Assembly: GCF_002075795.1 (NCBI RefSeq)
Contig: NZ_CP020472.1
Location: 4,830,501-4,894,500, forward strand
Direction: 5' to 3'
DNA: 64,000 nt
Source of the DNA: Shewanella japonica
GTDB taxonomy: Bacteria > Pseudomonadota > Gammaproteobacteria > Enterobacterales > Shewanellaceae
Position 1 is the first letter of the stretch. Every line of letters begins with the position of its first letter. Both the position numbers and the translations under genes were made by a program. This document shows, one piece after another, positions 37,436 to 45,845 of the stretch. The notes beneath the pieces were generated by a model. It saw nothing but the letters and a program-made list of their open reading frames with translations, made no database searches and was not told the DNA's origin.

Positions 37436-37840
37436 TCACTCACCCGTTAAGGCAGCAAGCTGCACCTTAACCTCATCCGACATTGGTTGACTCTTTTCCG
37501 TCTGATAGTTGTAATGCACCATAGTGGTTTTCGCTTCTGCAGTTTGGCGGCCATTTTGCCAACAGCTTTGTGCAATTTCAAAACTACTGTTACCCACTCG
37601 GCTAATGTGAGTCTTGACTGTCACGTCAGTGCCATAAAAAGTCGGCGCATTAAAGACAATATTAAATCCCGCAATAATCATGTTCCATTTAGTTAGATCT
37701 TGCCCTGGATTAACAATATCAAACACAGGATCTCGTGCGGCCTCAAACCACACTGGAATGACGGTATTATTGATATGCCCTAAGGCATCGGTTTCACAAA
37801 ACCTTGGGGTAAGGTTTAGGCTAAACTGGGTGTCTGACAC
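37436..37840 (-). CDS. Acyl-CoA thioesterase, hotdog fold, second copy
   Basis: The 134-residue protein has the motif ETDALGHINNTVIPVWFEAAR, again the 4HBT/YbgC pattern with catalytic Asp. It starts with GTG, preceded by AAGGACTTCCTCT. It is only distantly similar to the paralogue at 36746 (shared W/T-xxMDAL-HxNN-type core), so the pair is probably old rather than a recent duplication. Confidence 0.85.
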   Translation of the reverse strand: MSDTQFSLNLTPRFCETDALGHINNTVIPVWFEAARDPVFDIVNPGQDLTKWNMIIAGFNIVFNAPTFYGTDVTVKTHISRVGNSSFEIAQSCWQNGRQTAEAKTTMVHYNYQTEKSQPMSDEVKVQLAALTGE

Positions 37841-37943
37841 AGAGGAAGTCCTTTTATTATTGTTATTATCTCGCCAGCAATATCGCTAAAGTTGGCGTCT
37901 ACGATCAGCAATAGCTTAAGCTACCACATCAGTAGAGTCACCC

Positions 37944-38732
37944 TTAAATATCATCAAAAAAATCTTTATTACGAATGTACTTATGCATGTAATGAAAGGC
38001 AAACGGCGACACAATCCAGCTTACAAAGCTCATCAAAAAGCGTTTTATCGGCGGCGTATTTTCATAGATACGTTCGTTATGCAGCCAGAGCATTTTACCC
38101 ACATGAAAGAAAATTCCCGGAAGAGGCGGCAAGAAAGTCACTACGTCGATATCACAGCAAATACGATAAGTACGCCGTTGTAATAAATACGCTTTTTGGA
38201 AACTCTTAAAACCTGGAGAAGGCTGACCAAAGGTCACCACACGTTTAATTGAGTTCGGGTATAAGCGCTCTAATCTGTCAGCAGCTAAAATTGCCATTGA
38301 GCCGCCTGAAGAGTGCCCTGTCAGGGATATTCTTTTACCCGCTACAATCAATGGGTATAACACCATCTGCAGTTGAGAAAACAAACTGATATTGGGATCG
38401 TAATGAGGCGGAATCGGATTGGTTTTCTGTTCTAATAAATAATCATATCCAGCATGGACATTATACTTAGTATCAGCAAACTGTTTGGCTTTAGGTCAGC
38501 ACTGGCAGTTTATCAGCCACTCATTCATGGTTTGAGAACCGCGAAATACCACCAGCACTTCTTTTTTATCTGCATGCCACATTATCCGAGCACAAATATT
38601 TCCCCAGCGGTTTGCTATCTCATGGTAATACTGACGGGAAAAACCAAGCTTCTCTGGGGCAAAATCTGCCCGATAAGTCACCTTGCATAGCACGGCATAA
38701 CGTTCGTATTGATAGCGTTTCAGTTTTTTCAA
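37944..38732 (-). pseudogene. Class 3 lipase family gene interrupted by an in-frame TGA
   Basis: A lipase_3-type protein is split by a single stop. The first part (38499-38732, about 78 codons from a TTG) ends EVLVVFRGSQTMNEWLINCQC. A TGA at 38498-38496 follows. The same frame then continues without any shift for 37 codons (PKAKQFADTKYNVHAGYDYLL...) into the catalytic region with GHSSGGSMAILAADRL (nucleophile Ser) and on to the stop at 37944. The N-terminal start is also unclear, with no ATG in frame upstream. A TGG-to-TGA change is the simplest explanation. Selenocysteine is unlikely, since no SECIS-like hairpin follows and FdhA here is a Cys enzyme. Confidence 0.82.
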
Positions 38733-38885
38733 AGTGACTGATTCAGTGAAATATAACTGAGTTAAGGATAAAGCGCTTTTGTGACATTAGCATGATGTGG
38801 TGATTAAAACTTGAGTTGCAAGGAAGGGACAATAAGGGAGCTTTAGCACTCCCTTTGATTAGGCCTATGAGCGAAATTTAAATCA

Positions 38886-39383
38886 CTATTTCCGCTTCGA
38901 CTTAAATGCTTTTATCTCTGCTTCCAGCTCAGCTAAAGCTTCTTTACGGTCTTCCATAGCGTCAAACTGATATTCGACAAATATTTGATAGTGCTTGCTA
39001 TTTAAAAGATAGAATGTAGACAGAGCGACCCCCATACCAAAAAAATAAATGGGAATTGTTTGTGTACTTGAGTCCATGAGTAATACTGACGGTAAAAATA
39101 TAACAAACAAAATTGTCAAATATCGCTTAAAAATTCTAACAGCCAAAAAGGAACCTTTCACCACTGAAAAGTTTAAACCGCTAAATATTAAAACAGTTAT
39201 TAGCAAATAAAGGAGTGTCCACTCGGCATTAATATCCAAATAAAAATCTAATATGACTATATTTAAGGTTCCAACAGAAAATAACATTAACATCGTAGTC
39301 GCTAAAAAAGCCAAAATGGATTTAGTCGGTGGCAATAGACCAACAATATCATCGTCATTCTTAGGCGTATTACTCGGTTTCAT
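38886..39383 (-). CDS. Small membrane protein coupled to the upstream unknown protein
   Basis: The 165-residue protein has four hydrophobic helices (about residues 24-48, 55-75, 88-105, 108-128) and a charged coiled-coil tail (EDRKEALAELEAEIKAFKSKRK). Its ATG overlaps the stop of the upstream gene (TAATG). I recognise no family. The arrangement of a small multi-helix membrane protein coupled to a Gly/Ala-rich putative membrane-inserting protein resembles toxin-immunity pairs, but this is only an inference. Confidence 0.65.
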   Translation of the reverse strand: MKPSNTPKNDDDIVGLLPPTKSILAFLATTMLMLFSVGTLNIVILDFYLDINAEWTLLYLLITVLIFSGLNFSVVKGSFLAVRIFKRYLTILFVIFLPSVLLMDSSTQTIPIYFFGMGVALSTFYLLNSKHYQIFVEYQFDAMEDRKEALAELEAEIKAFKSKRK

Positions 39384-40315
39384 TAATCAGAAACCTCTTC
39401 ATACACACCAACAGCCAATGTTTTTATTGTTCCCGATAACGCACTGCCAGAAAAGCTCAATGAAGCACCTATGGCATCTTTAAGCTGCAAACGGAATGAA
39501 TTTGTAATCTGTATTCCTGAATACTTTTTTATCAACCCTTTCCTGTTAAGTGACTTTATTAGTCGACTAGAAGCGCCAGGTAAATTTAGACGAGCAATCT
39601 CTTGATTTACTCTTTTTCTTTCAGGGCGAGATAAACCCTTTAATATTTCAATTGTACTTTTTGTTGTACTCAACTGCATAACTTTAATCGTTTTAATAGT
39701 AGCAACCGCTGCAGCACCTGCACCAGCTAGTGACACTAAATCCAAAGCTGTGGATGCGTTTGTATACCACTCTTGAGTGTCTAAATAATTATTAAGTTCA
39801 GGATCTTTGATTTCACCATAAGTTCGAACCATACCATTAAAGCATTGAGCAGAACTAGCTGCTGAAGCGCCGACAGCTAAATAAGTAATAGCAGCGCTCG
39901 TACCACCAGTTAAAGGTACTGCCGCACTGCTACCTAATACAACAGTCCACCCAATAACCGCTGCACCACAACTTAATACTGTACCTGCAACTTCGGATAC
40001 CAGCCTAGACTCTCGAATATTACCTTGACTCCCTTTTAGGTGCGCAGCAAAAGACGATTGGTTCATTTGAGCTGGGGGCTCTCGCAAAATGATTTTGATA
40101 GGATTAATCTGGCATATCGCTTCAAATTTACGCAGCTCGACAATATTAAATTTACTGTCGATATACACAACTCCTGCTCCGGTAAGGCCTTGTATTGCGT
40201 CAATTCTGGCAAATAGGGTTTTGAAATCAATTTCTGCATTAAGTCGCGAGCTTAACTGATTTTCATAAAAAGATTGGGTGCTTGATTTAAAAAGTGATTG
40301 TCCATTTGCCGACAT
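39383..40315 (-). CDS. Unknown protein with Gly/Ala-rich hydrophobic hairpin
   Basis: The 310-residue protein (ATG at 40315, preceded by GAAGGACCC; the frame opens 18 bp earlier) has a soluble N-terminal region of about 95 residues. A long hydrophobic, Gly/Ala/Ser-rich segment spans about 105-160 (AVIGWTVVLGSSAAVPLTGG...LAVGASAASSAQC), with a second near 185-205 (LVSLAGAGAAAVATI). The C-terminal part is basic (RPERKRVNQEIARL). It has no signal peptide. I did not identify the family. It is translationally coupled to the following membrane protein. Confidence 0.6.
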   Translation of the reverse strand: MSANGQSLFKSSTQSFYENQLSSRLNAEIDFKTLFARIDAIQGLTGAGVVYIDSKFNIVELRKFEAICQINPIKIILREPPAQMNQSSFAAHLKGSQGNIRESRLVSEVAGTVLSCGAAVIGWTVVLGSSAAVPLTGGTSAAITYLAVGASAASSAQCFNGMVRTYGEIKDPELNNYLDTQEWYTNASTALDLVSLAGAGAAAVATIKTIKVMQLSTTKSTIEILKGLSRPERKRVNQEIARLNLPGASSRLIKSLNRKGLIKKYSGIQITNSFRLQLKDAIGASLSFSGSALSGTIKTLAVGVYEEVSD

Positions 40316-40470
40316 TCTTATGGGTCCTTCCATTTAGAATTTTGAAATGCCTATTGTACTGCCCGCCTTCTTATTGACAATTATTATAAAGTATTAGGAA
40401 TTGAACTTTATACTCGCAATGGGTGTAACATTGCCTAAACGACTATTAATAAATTCTGTTCTTTTTCATG

Positions 40471-41082
40471 TTATGTAGAATAAGGCTGTCTAATCACTGT
40501 TTTCCAATTCTCGGGCGCTGCACGGCGAATATCGGATAAATAGATCTCGTGATGTTTCCCTGACAAAGTAAAGCCAGCTGATTCAATATAATCATGTACT
40601 TTAGCCACTGTTGGGCCTTCTTCTGAAAAGGGGCCAAGATGCAGAATTTGCGCGCATTGACCTTCACTAAAAGATTCATATCGCACCAGTTCAATCGCCG
40701 CTAATGACTTTTTCAGCTTCACTTGCCTTATCGCTTCTACCACTAATTCTTTATCCACAAGCTTTGGCTGCATGATCATCATGGTCCATTGCCAGTTGTG
40801 TTTATTGTCATTAATAAAGTCATCCATGTCGTCAGCCCACCACAAGCCTTCAAGTGGAAGTACGCCATAATCAATCGCAGTAGCTCCTTTTTTGATCATA
40901 AACTTAATCGTATAAGCAACCGAGTACAGTGCTTCAATTGCTTGCTGATATTGCTCACTCCCAGGTTCACCTTTGCCATCGACCATCAAATAATACATAG
41001 ACGGCACATCCACTGTCGCCACTTGCTTTTTAGAAGGAAGATAAAGGTGTTTTAACTGTTTTTTATAATCTACTTTTTCCAT
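40471..41082 (-). CDS. GyrI-like small-molecule-binding domain protein
   Basis: The protein (203 residues from the ATG at 41082, start MEKVDYKKQLKHLY; the frame opens 63 bp earlier) is a stand-alone GyrI-like/AraC effector-binding domain. Marks are VDVPSMYYLMVDGKGEPGS, the PLEGLWWADD strand, WQWTMMIMQP and the LHLGPFSEEGPTVAKVHDYIES helix. Such proteins bind hydrophobic cations or drugs; some have hydrolase activity. No DNA-binding domain is present. It stands alone. Confidence 0.83.
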   Translation of the reverse strand: MEKVDYKKQLKHLYLPSKKQVATVDVPSMYYLMVDGKGEPGSEQYQQAIEALYSVAYTIKFMIKKGATAIDYGVLPLEGLWWADDMDDFINDNKHNWQWTMMIMQPKLVDKELVVEAIRQVKLKKSLAAIELVRYESFSEGQCAQILHLGPFSEEGPTVAKVHDYIESAGFTLSGKHHEIYLSDIRRAAPENWKTVIRQPYST

Positions 41083-41173
41083 TATCCACTCAAAATTAGC
41101 ATGATTCATTTGTCCATTATGACGCTCAAGGTTATCCAATACCAAGAATGATTTTTAAAATAGCGCCATAAAA

Positions 41174-41195
41174 AAGGACACCCTGAGGTGCCCTT
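41174..41195 (-). terminator. Terminator of the acyl-CoA ligase gene
   Basis: Arms AAGGACACC / GGTGCCCTT (one mismatch) enclose CTGA. On the minus strand they are followed by TTTTTT. Confidence 0.75.
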
Positions 41196-41250
41196 AAATT
41201 CAATCAATCATCAACATTTAATAATAAAGTTTAATGAATTCACATATCAC

Positions 41251-43050
41251 TTAGTATGAAGTGCCATACATGGCGTTAATTTCAGTTTCATACTTTGAGT
41301 AAATCTTCTTACGACGCAGTTTCATGGTTGGGGTAATTAAGCCCGACTCCATCGAAAAGGCTTCTGGCAGTAAGGTAAATTTCTTAATTTTCTCAAATCC
41401 CGCTAGCTCGTGTTGTAGCTCTTTCAAACGTTGCTCAAAATGCTCTACCACTTGGCTATGGCGTAACAGCTCTATTGGGTTTTCAAACTTAATCTCATGT
41501 TCTTTAGCCCAAGATTCAAGTGACTCAAACGCAGGTACAATTAACGCCGATACATAGTTACGGGCATCTGCCACAATCGCCACTTGTTCGATGAACGGGC
41601 AACAGCTCACTTTACCTTCAACACGTTGCGGTGCGATGTATTTACCATTCGAGGTTTTCATTAGCTCTTTAATGCGGTCGGTGATGTATAGGTTACCTTC
41701 AGCATCTAACATGCCTGCATCACCGGTTTTTAACCAGCCATCTTCAAACGCTTCTTCAGTATCTTGCGGACGGTTAAAGTAACCACGCATCACGGTGTCA
41801 CCACGTACTAAAATTTCGTTATTAGCACCGATTTTCACTTCCATAGCACTCAGTGGTTTACCGTTTGACCCTGATACACGGTTATCAAGGGTATTACAGG
41901 TAACAGTTGCACAGGTTTCTGTCATGCCGTATCCGCAAAGGATTGGTACACCAATACTATGGAAGAACCCGCCAACATTGACATCTAATGCTGCGCCGCC
42001 AACTGGCATAAACTTAAGACGACCGCCTAATACATTCTGTAATTTGCTGAATACTAATTTGTTGGCCAGCTTCCATTGCACAGATAATGCGGCGCTGGCT
42101 TTCTTGCGACCTTGGCCGACTTCAAACTGGCGTGAACCCACACCAATAGCCCAGTTAAATAGTTTTTGACGTATTGCTGGTGCACTGTTCACTTTGTCAT
42201 GCACAGCGCTATACACTTTTTCTAAGAAGCGCGGCACGACACATAAGGTATGCGGTCGAACTTCAGCAATCGCTTCTTTAACGCGGTTGGTATCTGCAAG
42301 ATAAACATTATGACCACCACGACACAGTACATAAAAACTCCAACCACGTTCAAACACATGGCTAAGTGGTAAGAATGCCAATGAGACATCACCCGCTTTA
42401 AAAGCAATTTCTGTATCGTGTTGTTCGATCATCGAGGCAATATTACGATAATCCAGCATCACACCTTTAGGAACGCCAGTCGTACCAGAGGTATAAATAA
42501 GGGTGAGTAAATCATCAAGATTGGTTTGCGATAAACGCAGCTCAAGTTCAGCTTCGCTTGCAGGCGTTGTCTCTGCAATCAGGATATCGTCAAAATGGAA
42601 ATGCTCATCTGAGGCCAGCTTAACACTGCTGTCAAACACCACGACATGCTCAACAGTTGGACACTGTGCTTGGATTTTACATGCTGTTGCGTATTGACTC
42701 TCATCACCTGCAAAAATGACTTTAGCGCGGGCATCATTAACGATGAAAACAGCTTGTTCCATTGGGCTTGTTGGGTAAACAGGTACGACTACGTTTCGTG
42801 CTTTAAGTGCGCCAATATCTGCACATGTCCATTGTGGGCTGTTTTGCGCAACGATAACCACTTTTTCTTGGGCTTGTAGACCAAAATCAATTAACAGCTG
42901 TGCCACTTTATTAGTAATAGTATCAAATTGGCTCCATGAAACTTTGTTCCAAGGGGCTGCCATCTCAAATCCTTCGAGTGCGATGTTATCTTCTAATGCT
43001 GTGCTTTGCTGCTGTAGAAGTCTGACTAAATGAAATTGTTCGAGAGACAT
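41251..43050 (-). CDS. Long-chain acyl-CoA synthetase (AMP-dependent ligase)
   Basis: The 599-residue enzyme activates long-chain fatty acids through an acyl-adenylate. The P-loop-like motif TLIYTSGTTGVPKGVMLDYRN lies near 190, the second motif GYGMTETCATVT near 370, and the DGWLKTGDAGMLD and ITDRIKELMKTSNGKYIAPQ motifs near 440-470. Its length and the SNGKYIAP motif fit the Faa1-like bacterial group rather than E. coli FadD. It stands alone with its own terminator. Confidence 0.92.
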   Translation of the reverse strand: MSLEQFHLVRLLQQQSTALEDNIALEGFEMAAPWNKVSWSQFDTITNKVAQLLIDFGLQAQEKVVIVAQNSPQWTCADIGALKARNVVVPVYPTSPMEQAVFIVNDARAKVIFAGDESQYATACKIQAQCPTVEHVVVFDSSVKLASDEHFHFDDILIAETTPASEAELELRLSQTNLDDLLTLIYTSGTTGVPKGVMLDYRNIASMIEQHDTEIAFKAGDVSLAFLPLSHVFERGWSFYVLCRGGHNVYLADTNRVKEAIAEVRPHTLCVVPRFLEKVYSAVHDKVNSAPAIRQKLFNWAIGVGSRQFEVGQGRKKASAALSVQWKLANKLVFSKLQNVLGGRLKFMPVGGAALDVNVGGFFHSIGVPILCGYGMTETCATVTCNTLDNRVSGSNGKPLSAMEVKIGANNEILVRGDTVMRGYFNRPQDTEEAFEDGWLKTGDAGMLDAEGNLYITDRIKELMKTSNGKYIAPQRVEGKVSCCPFIEQVAIVADARNYVSALIVPAFESLESWAKEHEIKFENPIELLRHSQVVEHFEQRLKELQHELAGFEKIKKFTLLPEAFSMESGLITPTMKLRRKKIYSKYETEINAMYGTSY

Positions 43051-43167
43051 TAATAATTACCTTTTAGCTTACAAGTGTTCCGCTTTTTGGCATTCTACTT
43101 TAAGCCATACAGAAAAATAAGAGTTTTTAGTCTAAATTAGCGTCAATTCACAGATTATCGCTACATT

Positions 43168-44493
43168 TTACAAACTGGCAACACCATTTTTCCATAGTTT
43201 GTGTTTACTGATAACGAGTAAAAGCCCCATTAACAGCAGTAACCCGAGATCTCCCCAGTAATAGCTGGCAGTTATCATGCCTTGTTCTCGCAAGTCCACT
43301 AACGAGGTCGAAAGCCAAACTGAATGAACAATCACAATCAGCATGGTTAAACTAATTTGTAATACTGAGCGGCTCATTGCGCCCAATGCTAATGCCATAC
43401 CTGAAGCCCAAATCGTGCTGGCGACGATATGTAAGCCTGCCAATAAGGTCATCTGTGCATTAAATAATGCCGACACCAATGTAATGACAGTAATGATACT
43501 CAGCACAATGACCAATAAATGAAGCTGTGCTTTGAAAAATTGATCAACTAATCCACGTTTTCCGCTAAAGGTCGGTAGCATAAATAAGGTTTCAGCTGCG
43601 CGCCAACGTTGCACACGTGTCCAGTGAATTAAACTGCACACCATAATCAACATTTGCGATAACACCATAATCACAGGGACTTCTGCATCAAAATAAGCTG
43701 ACAGTAAAATAGCGATAATGCTTAATATCGGTAATACCAGCAGTAACATCCCAAGCATAGGACCAATAAAATAACTGGCGGGGTGCAAAAACTGGGTTAA
43801 TTTTATAAACCAGCGATTCTGCCCTGCAATAGGGCCGATCATCCAACCGGTTTCTAACCCATTTAAGTAAATACTGCGGGCATGAGGGTTCCAACTAAAG
43901 CGTTGCAGTTTTCTATAAATTAATGCCCCTAATACCACTGGCAATAACGCTAAGAAGTGGCCAACCTCAACAGGTAAAGAGGCTATTACCTCAGGTAAGA
44001 TAGGCAGAATAACAAAAACAAAAACGGAAAAGTTAAAGCGTTGAGGTCGATTCAAACACGCAAGAATAAAACCCATTCCAACGCTAAGATAAGCTAACAA
44101 AAAACCAATATTGATTGGCTGCGGGCTAAGCAATAAAACACTGATGCAAGTTAACATCATCACGATAAACACGAGTGCGGCTTGCTGCTTTACTCGTTGG
44201 TAATATCCAGGAATTAACACGCCTTGCTCATTGGCCGACAGTTTGATGAACTGCCAGGCAATTGCCACTGAAATAGACAAAATACACATGCCTAGAGCAA
44301 TACTAATTACGTCAACTTGTTCAGGTTTACTAATGATTGCCAGTACAGCAAGACCGATCCCCAATAGCGCTACCAGCAAAAAACTTACACTACCAAAATC
44401 ACGACACCACAATGAATAAAATCCATTAAGGCACTGTTTTACGCCGATGGATTCAGGTGATCGTTTTGTCGGGTTCACATGGGAATGATTCAT
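43168..44493 (-). CDS. ABC transporter membrane protein
   Basis: The 441-residue protein has about twelve hydrophobic helices and no soluble domain of note. The start overlaps the stop of the ATPase gene by 4 bp (ATGA), so it is its translationally coupled partner. No family beyond an ABC-2-like permease is evident. It forms, with the ATPase and the GntR regulator, a YtrA-type regulated unit. Confidence 0.8.
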   Translation of the reverse strand: MNHSHVNPTKRSPESIGVKQCLNGFYSLWCRDFGSVSFLLVALLGIGLAVLAIISKPEQVDVISIALGMCILSISVAIAWQFIKLSANEQGVLIPGYYQRVKQQAALVFIVMMLTCISVLLLSPQPINIGFLLAYLSVGMGFILACLNRPQRFNFSVFVFVILPILPEVIASLPVEVGHFLALLPVVLGALIYRKLQRFSWNPHARSIYLNGLETGWMIGPIAGQNRWFIKLTQFLHPASYFIGPMLGMLLLVLPILSIIAILLSAYFDAEVPVIMVLSQMLIMVCSLIHWTRVQRWRAAETLFMLPTFSGKRGLVDQFFKAQLHLLVIVLSIITVITLVSALFNAQMTLLAGLHIVASTIWASGMALALGAMSRSVLQISLTMLIVIVHSVWLSTSLVDLREQGMITASYYWGDLGLLLLMGLLLVISKHKLWKNGVASL

Positions 44494-45335
44494 CGATGTA
44501 ATTCCATGAATAATTGATCCAAATTTAAGGAGCTAACTTGACTTGAACCGGGTATTTCAAGTTGATTTTCATTATCCACCAGCACCTGTTGTTGATAACG
44601 GTTTAATACTTTAACCCCTTGCGGCAGCGTTTGGTTTTCGCCTAGATGAACTAAACTCACCTCTTCACGCAATGCATCAATTTCTTTAAATAGCACCAAC
44701 TCACCGCGTTTAATCAATGCAACATGACTTGCCACACGCTCTATATCTGAGGTGATGTGAGATGAAAATAACACAGCAGAACCTGACTCTAAGGCCAATT
44801 CGAATAAATCCCCCATGAATTGACGACGTACAATGGGATCTAAACTCGCTACTGGTTCATCGAGCATAAGCAATTGCGGACGATAAGCCATTGCCATAAT
44901 CAAGGCTAATGATTGGCGCTGCCCAACCGAGAGCTTTTGCACTTGTTGTTTAGGGTCAAGGCCAAATCGCTCAAGCCATTCTGTTTGTAAACGTTTATCC
45001 CATTGCGGATAAAAGCTACTGTGTAACTCTAACGCGCTCGCAATAGTAAAACCTTCGTAACCAAATGGTTGCTGAGGTACGTAGCCAATTTTAGCTTTCG
45101 CTTGAATAGATAGGGATGCAGCAGGCTCGCCTAAAGTTGAAATACTACCAGACTCAATATCAACAATGCCTAATGCAGCACGCATTAACGTCGATTTACC
45201 CGCACCATTTTGACCTAATAAGCCTACGACCATGCCAGCTGACAAGCTAAAACTTAACTGTTTAAGCACCACATTATCGTCAAAACACTTGTCGACTTGG
45301 TTGAATTTTAAAATTGCCTCAGTACTGATATCCAT
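44490..45335 (-). CDS. ABC transporter ATP-binding protein
   Basis: The 281-residue ATPase has the Walker A motif GLLGQNGAGKSTLM, the signature KLSVGQRQSLALIMAMA, Walker B QLLMLDEPVASLDP and the switch His in SSHITSD. It matches the CcmA/YtrB group usually found next to a YtrA regulator. The C-terminal 60 residues are an extra domain. Drug or peptide export is likely; the substrate is unknown. Confidence 0.9.
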   Translation of the reverse strand: MDISTEAILKFNQVDKCFDDNVVLKQLSFSLSAGMVVGLLGQNGAGKSTLMRAALGIVDIESGSISTLGEPAASLSIQAKAKIGYVPQQPFGYEGFTIASALELHSSFYPQWDKRLQTEWLERFGLDPKQQVQKLSVGQRQSLALIMAMAYRPQLLMLDEPVASLDPIVRRQFMGDLFELALESGSAVLFSSHITSDIERVASHVALIKRGELVLFKEIDALREEVSLVHLGENQTLPQGVKVLNRYQQQVLVDNENQLEIPGSSQVSSLNLDQLFMELHR

Positions 45336-45378
45336 TTAACGTATTCCTTGTTAACTTACTGCTGTTATGGCTTTTTTA

Positions 45379-45753
45379 TTATTGTTTCCACTGAGTTGCC
45401 ACTAACGCTTGCAACTCCTCAAGGCTGATACCTAATTGCTTTGCTTGATTGATTAGATCAAGTGCTTGGGGGACAAGTAATTGCGGACCCGACGTGTCAT
45501 CGCTAGATTGTCTGTTCGCGACTCGAGTAGGTTGCCCACGTCGACGTTCAAGCCAACCTTGCTCTACTAATTGTTGAATCGCTCGTGACACTGTCATTGG
45601 ATTCACGGCTAAATGTTCGGCCAGTTGTCTCACTGATGGCAACACTTGATCCACTTGTAGTTGGCCACCCACGATTAATCGCACAATTTGCTCATGCAAT
45701 TGTCGGTAAATGGGTTCGCCACTACTGGGGTTGACTTTTATTAGTTCTAGCAT
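45379..45753 (-). CDS. GntR-family regulator, YtrA type
   Basis: The 124-residue regulator is a winged helix (PIYRQLHEQIVRLIVGGQLQVDQVLPSVRQLAEHLAVNPMTVSRAIQQLVEQGWLERRRGQPTRV) with only a short C-terminal helix and no effector domain, which defines the YtrA subfamily. Such regulators control an adjacent ABC transporter. It starts the leftward unit and faces the divergent hydrolase-ABC operon, so one intergenic region of 92 bp serves both. Confidence 0.9.
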   Translation of the reverse strand: MLELIKVNPSSGEPIYRQLHEQIVRLIVGGQLQVDQVLPSVRQLAEHLAVNPMTVSRAIQQLVEQGWLERRRGQPTRVANRQSSDDTSGPQLLVPQALDLINQAKQLGISLEELQALVATQWKQ

Positions 45754-45845
45754 TAGCCTTTACTTACTGTATTAATACATTGATACACCGATACACTAAT
45801 GTTAAGTTACCACAATCATCCTGAAATGCAAAAAGGAAAGATGTA
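45754..45845. promoter_or_regulatory. Divergent promoter with YtrA-type operator
   Basis: This 92 bp region has a perfect palindrome TGTATTAATACA at 45768-45779, followed by two direct copies of GATACAC (45782-45788, 45790-45796). The resulting spaced TGTATC/GATACA pattern suits a YtrA dimer. It can control both the leftward ABC unit and the rightward hydrolase operon. Confidence 0.6.

Noticed and set aside
37436..37840. Recent duplication of the two thioesterase genes
   Set aside because: The proteins share only the hotdog core motif; they are divergent family members and not a recent copy.
38496..38498. In-frame TGA in the lipase gene as a selenocysteine codon
   Set aside because: No SECIS-like hairpin follows, lipases are not known selenoproteins, and the formate dehydrogenase here uses Cys.
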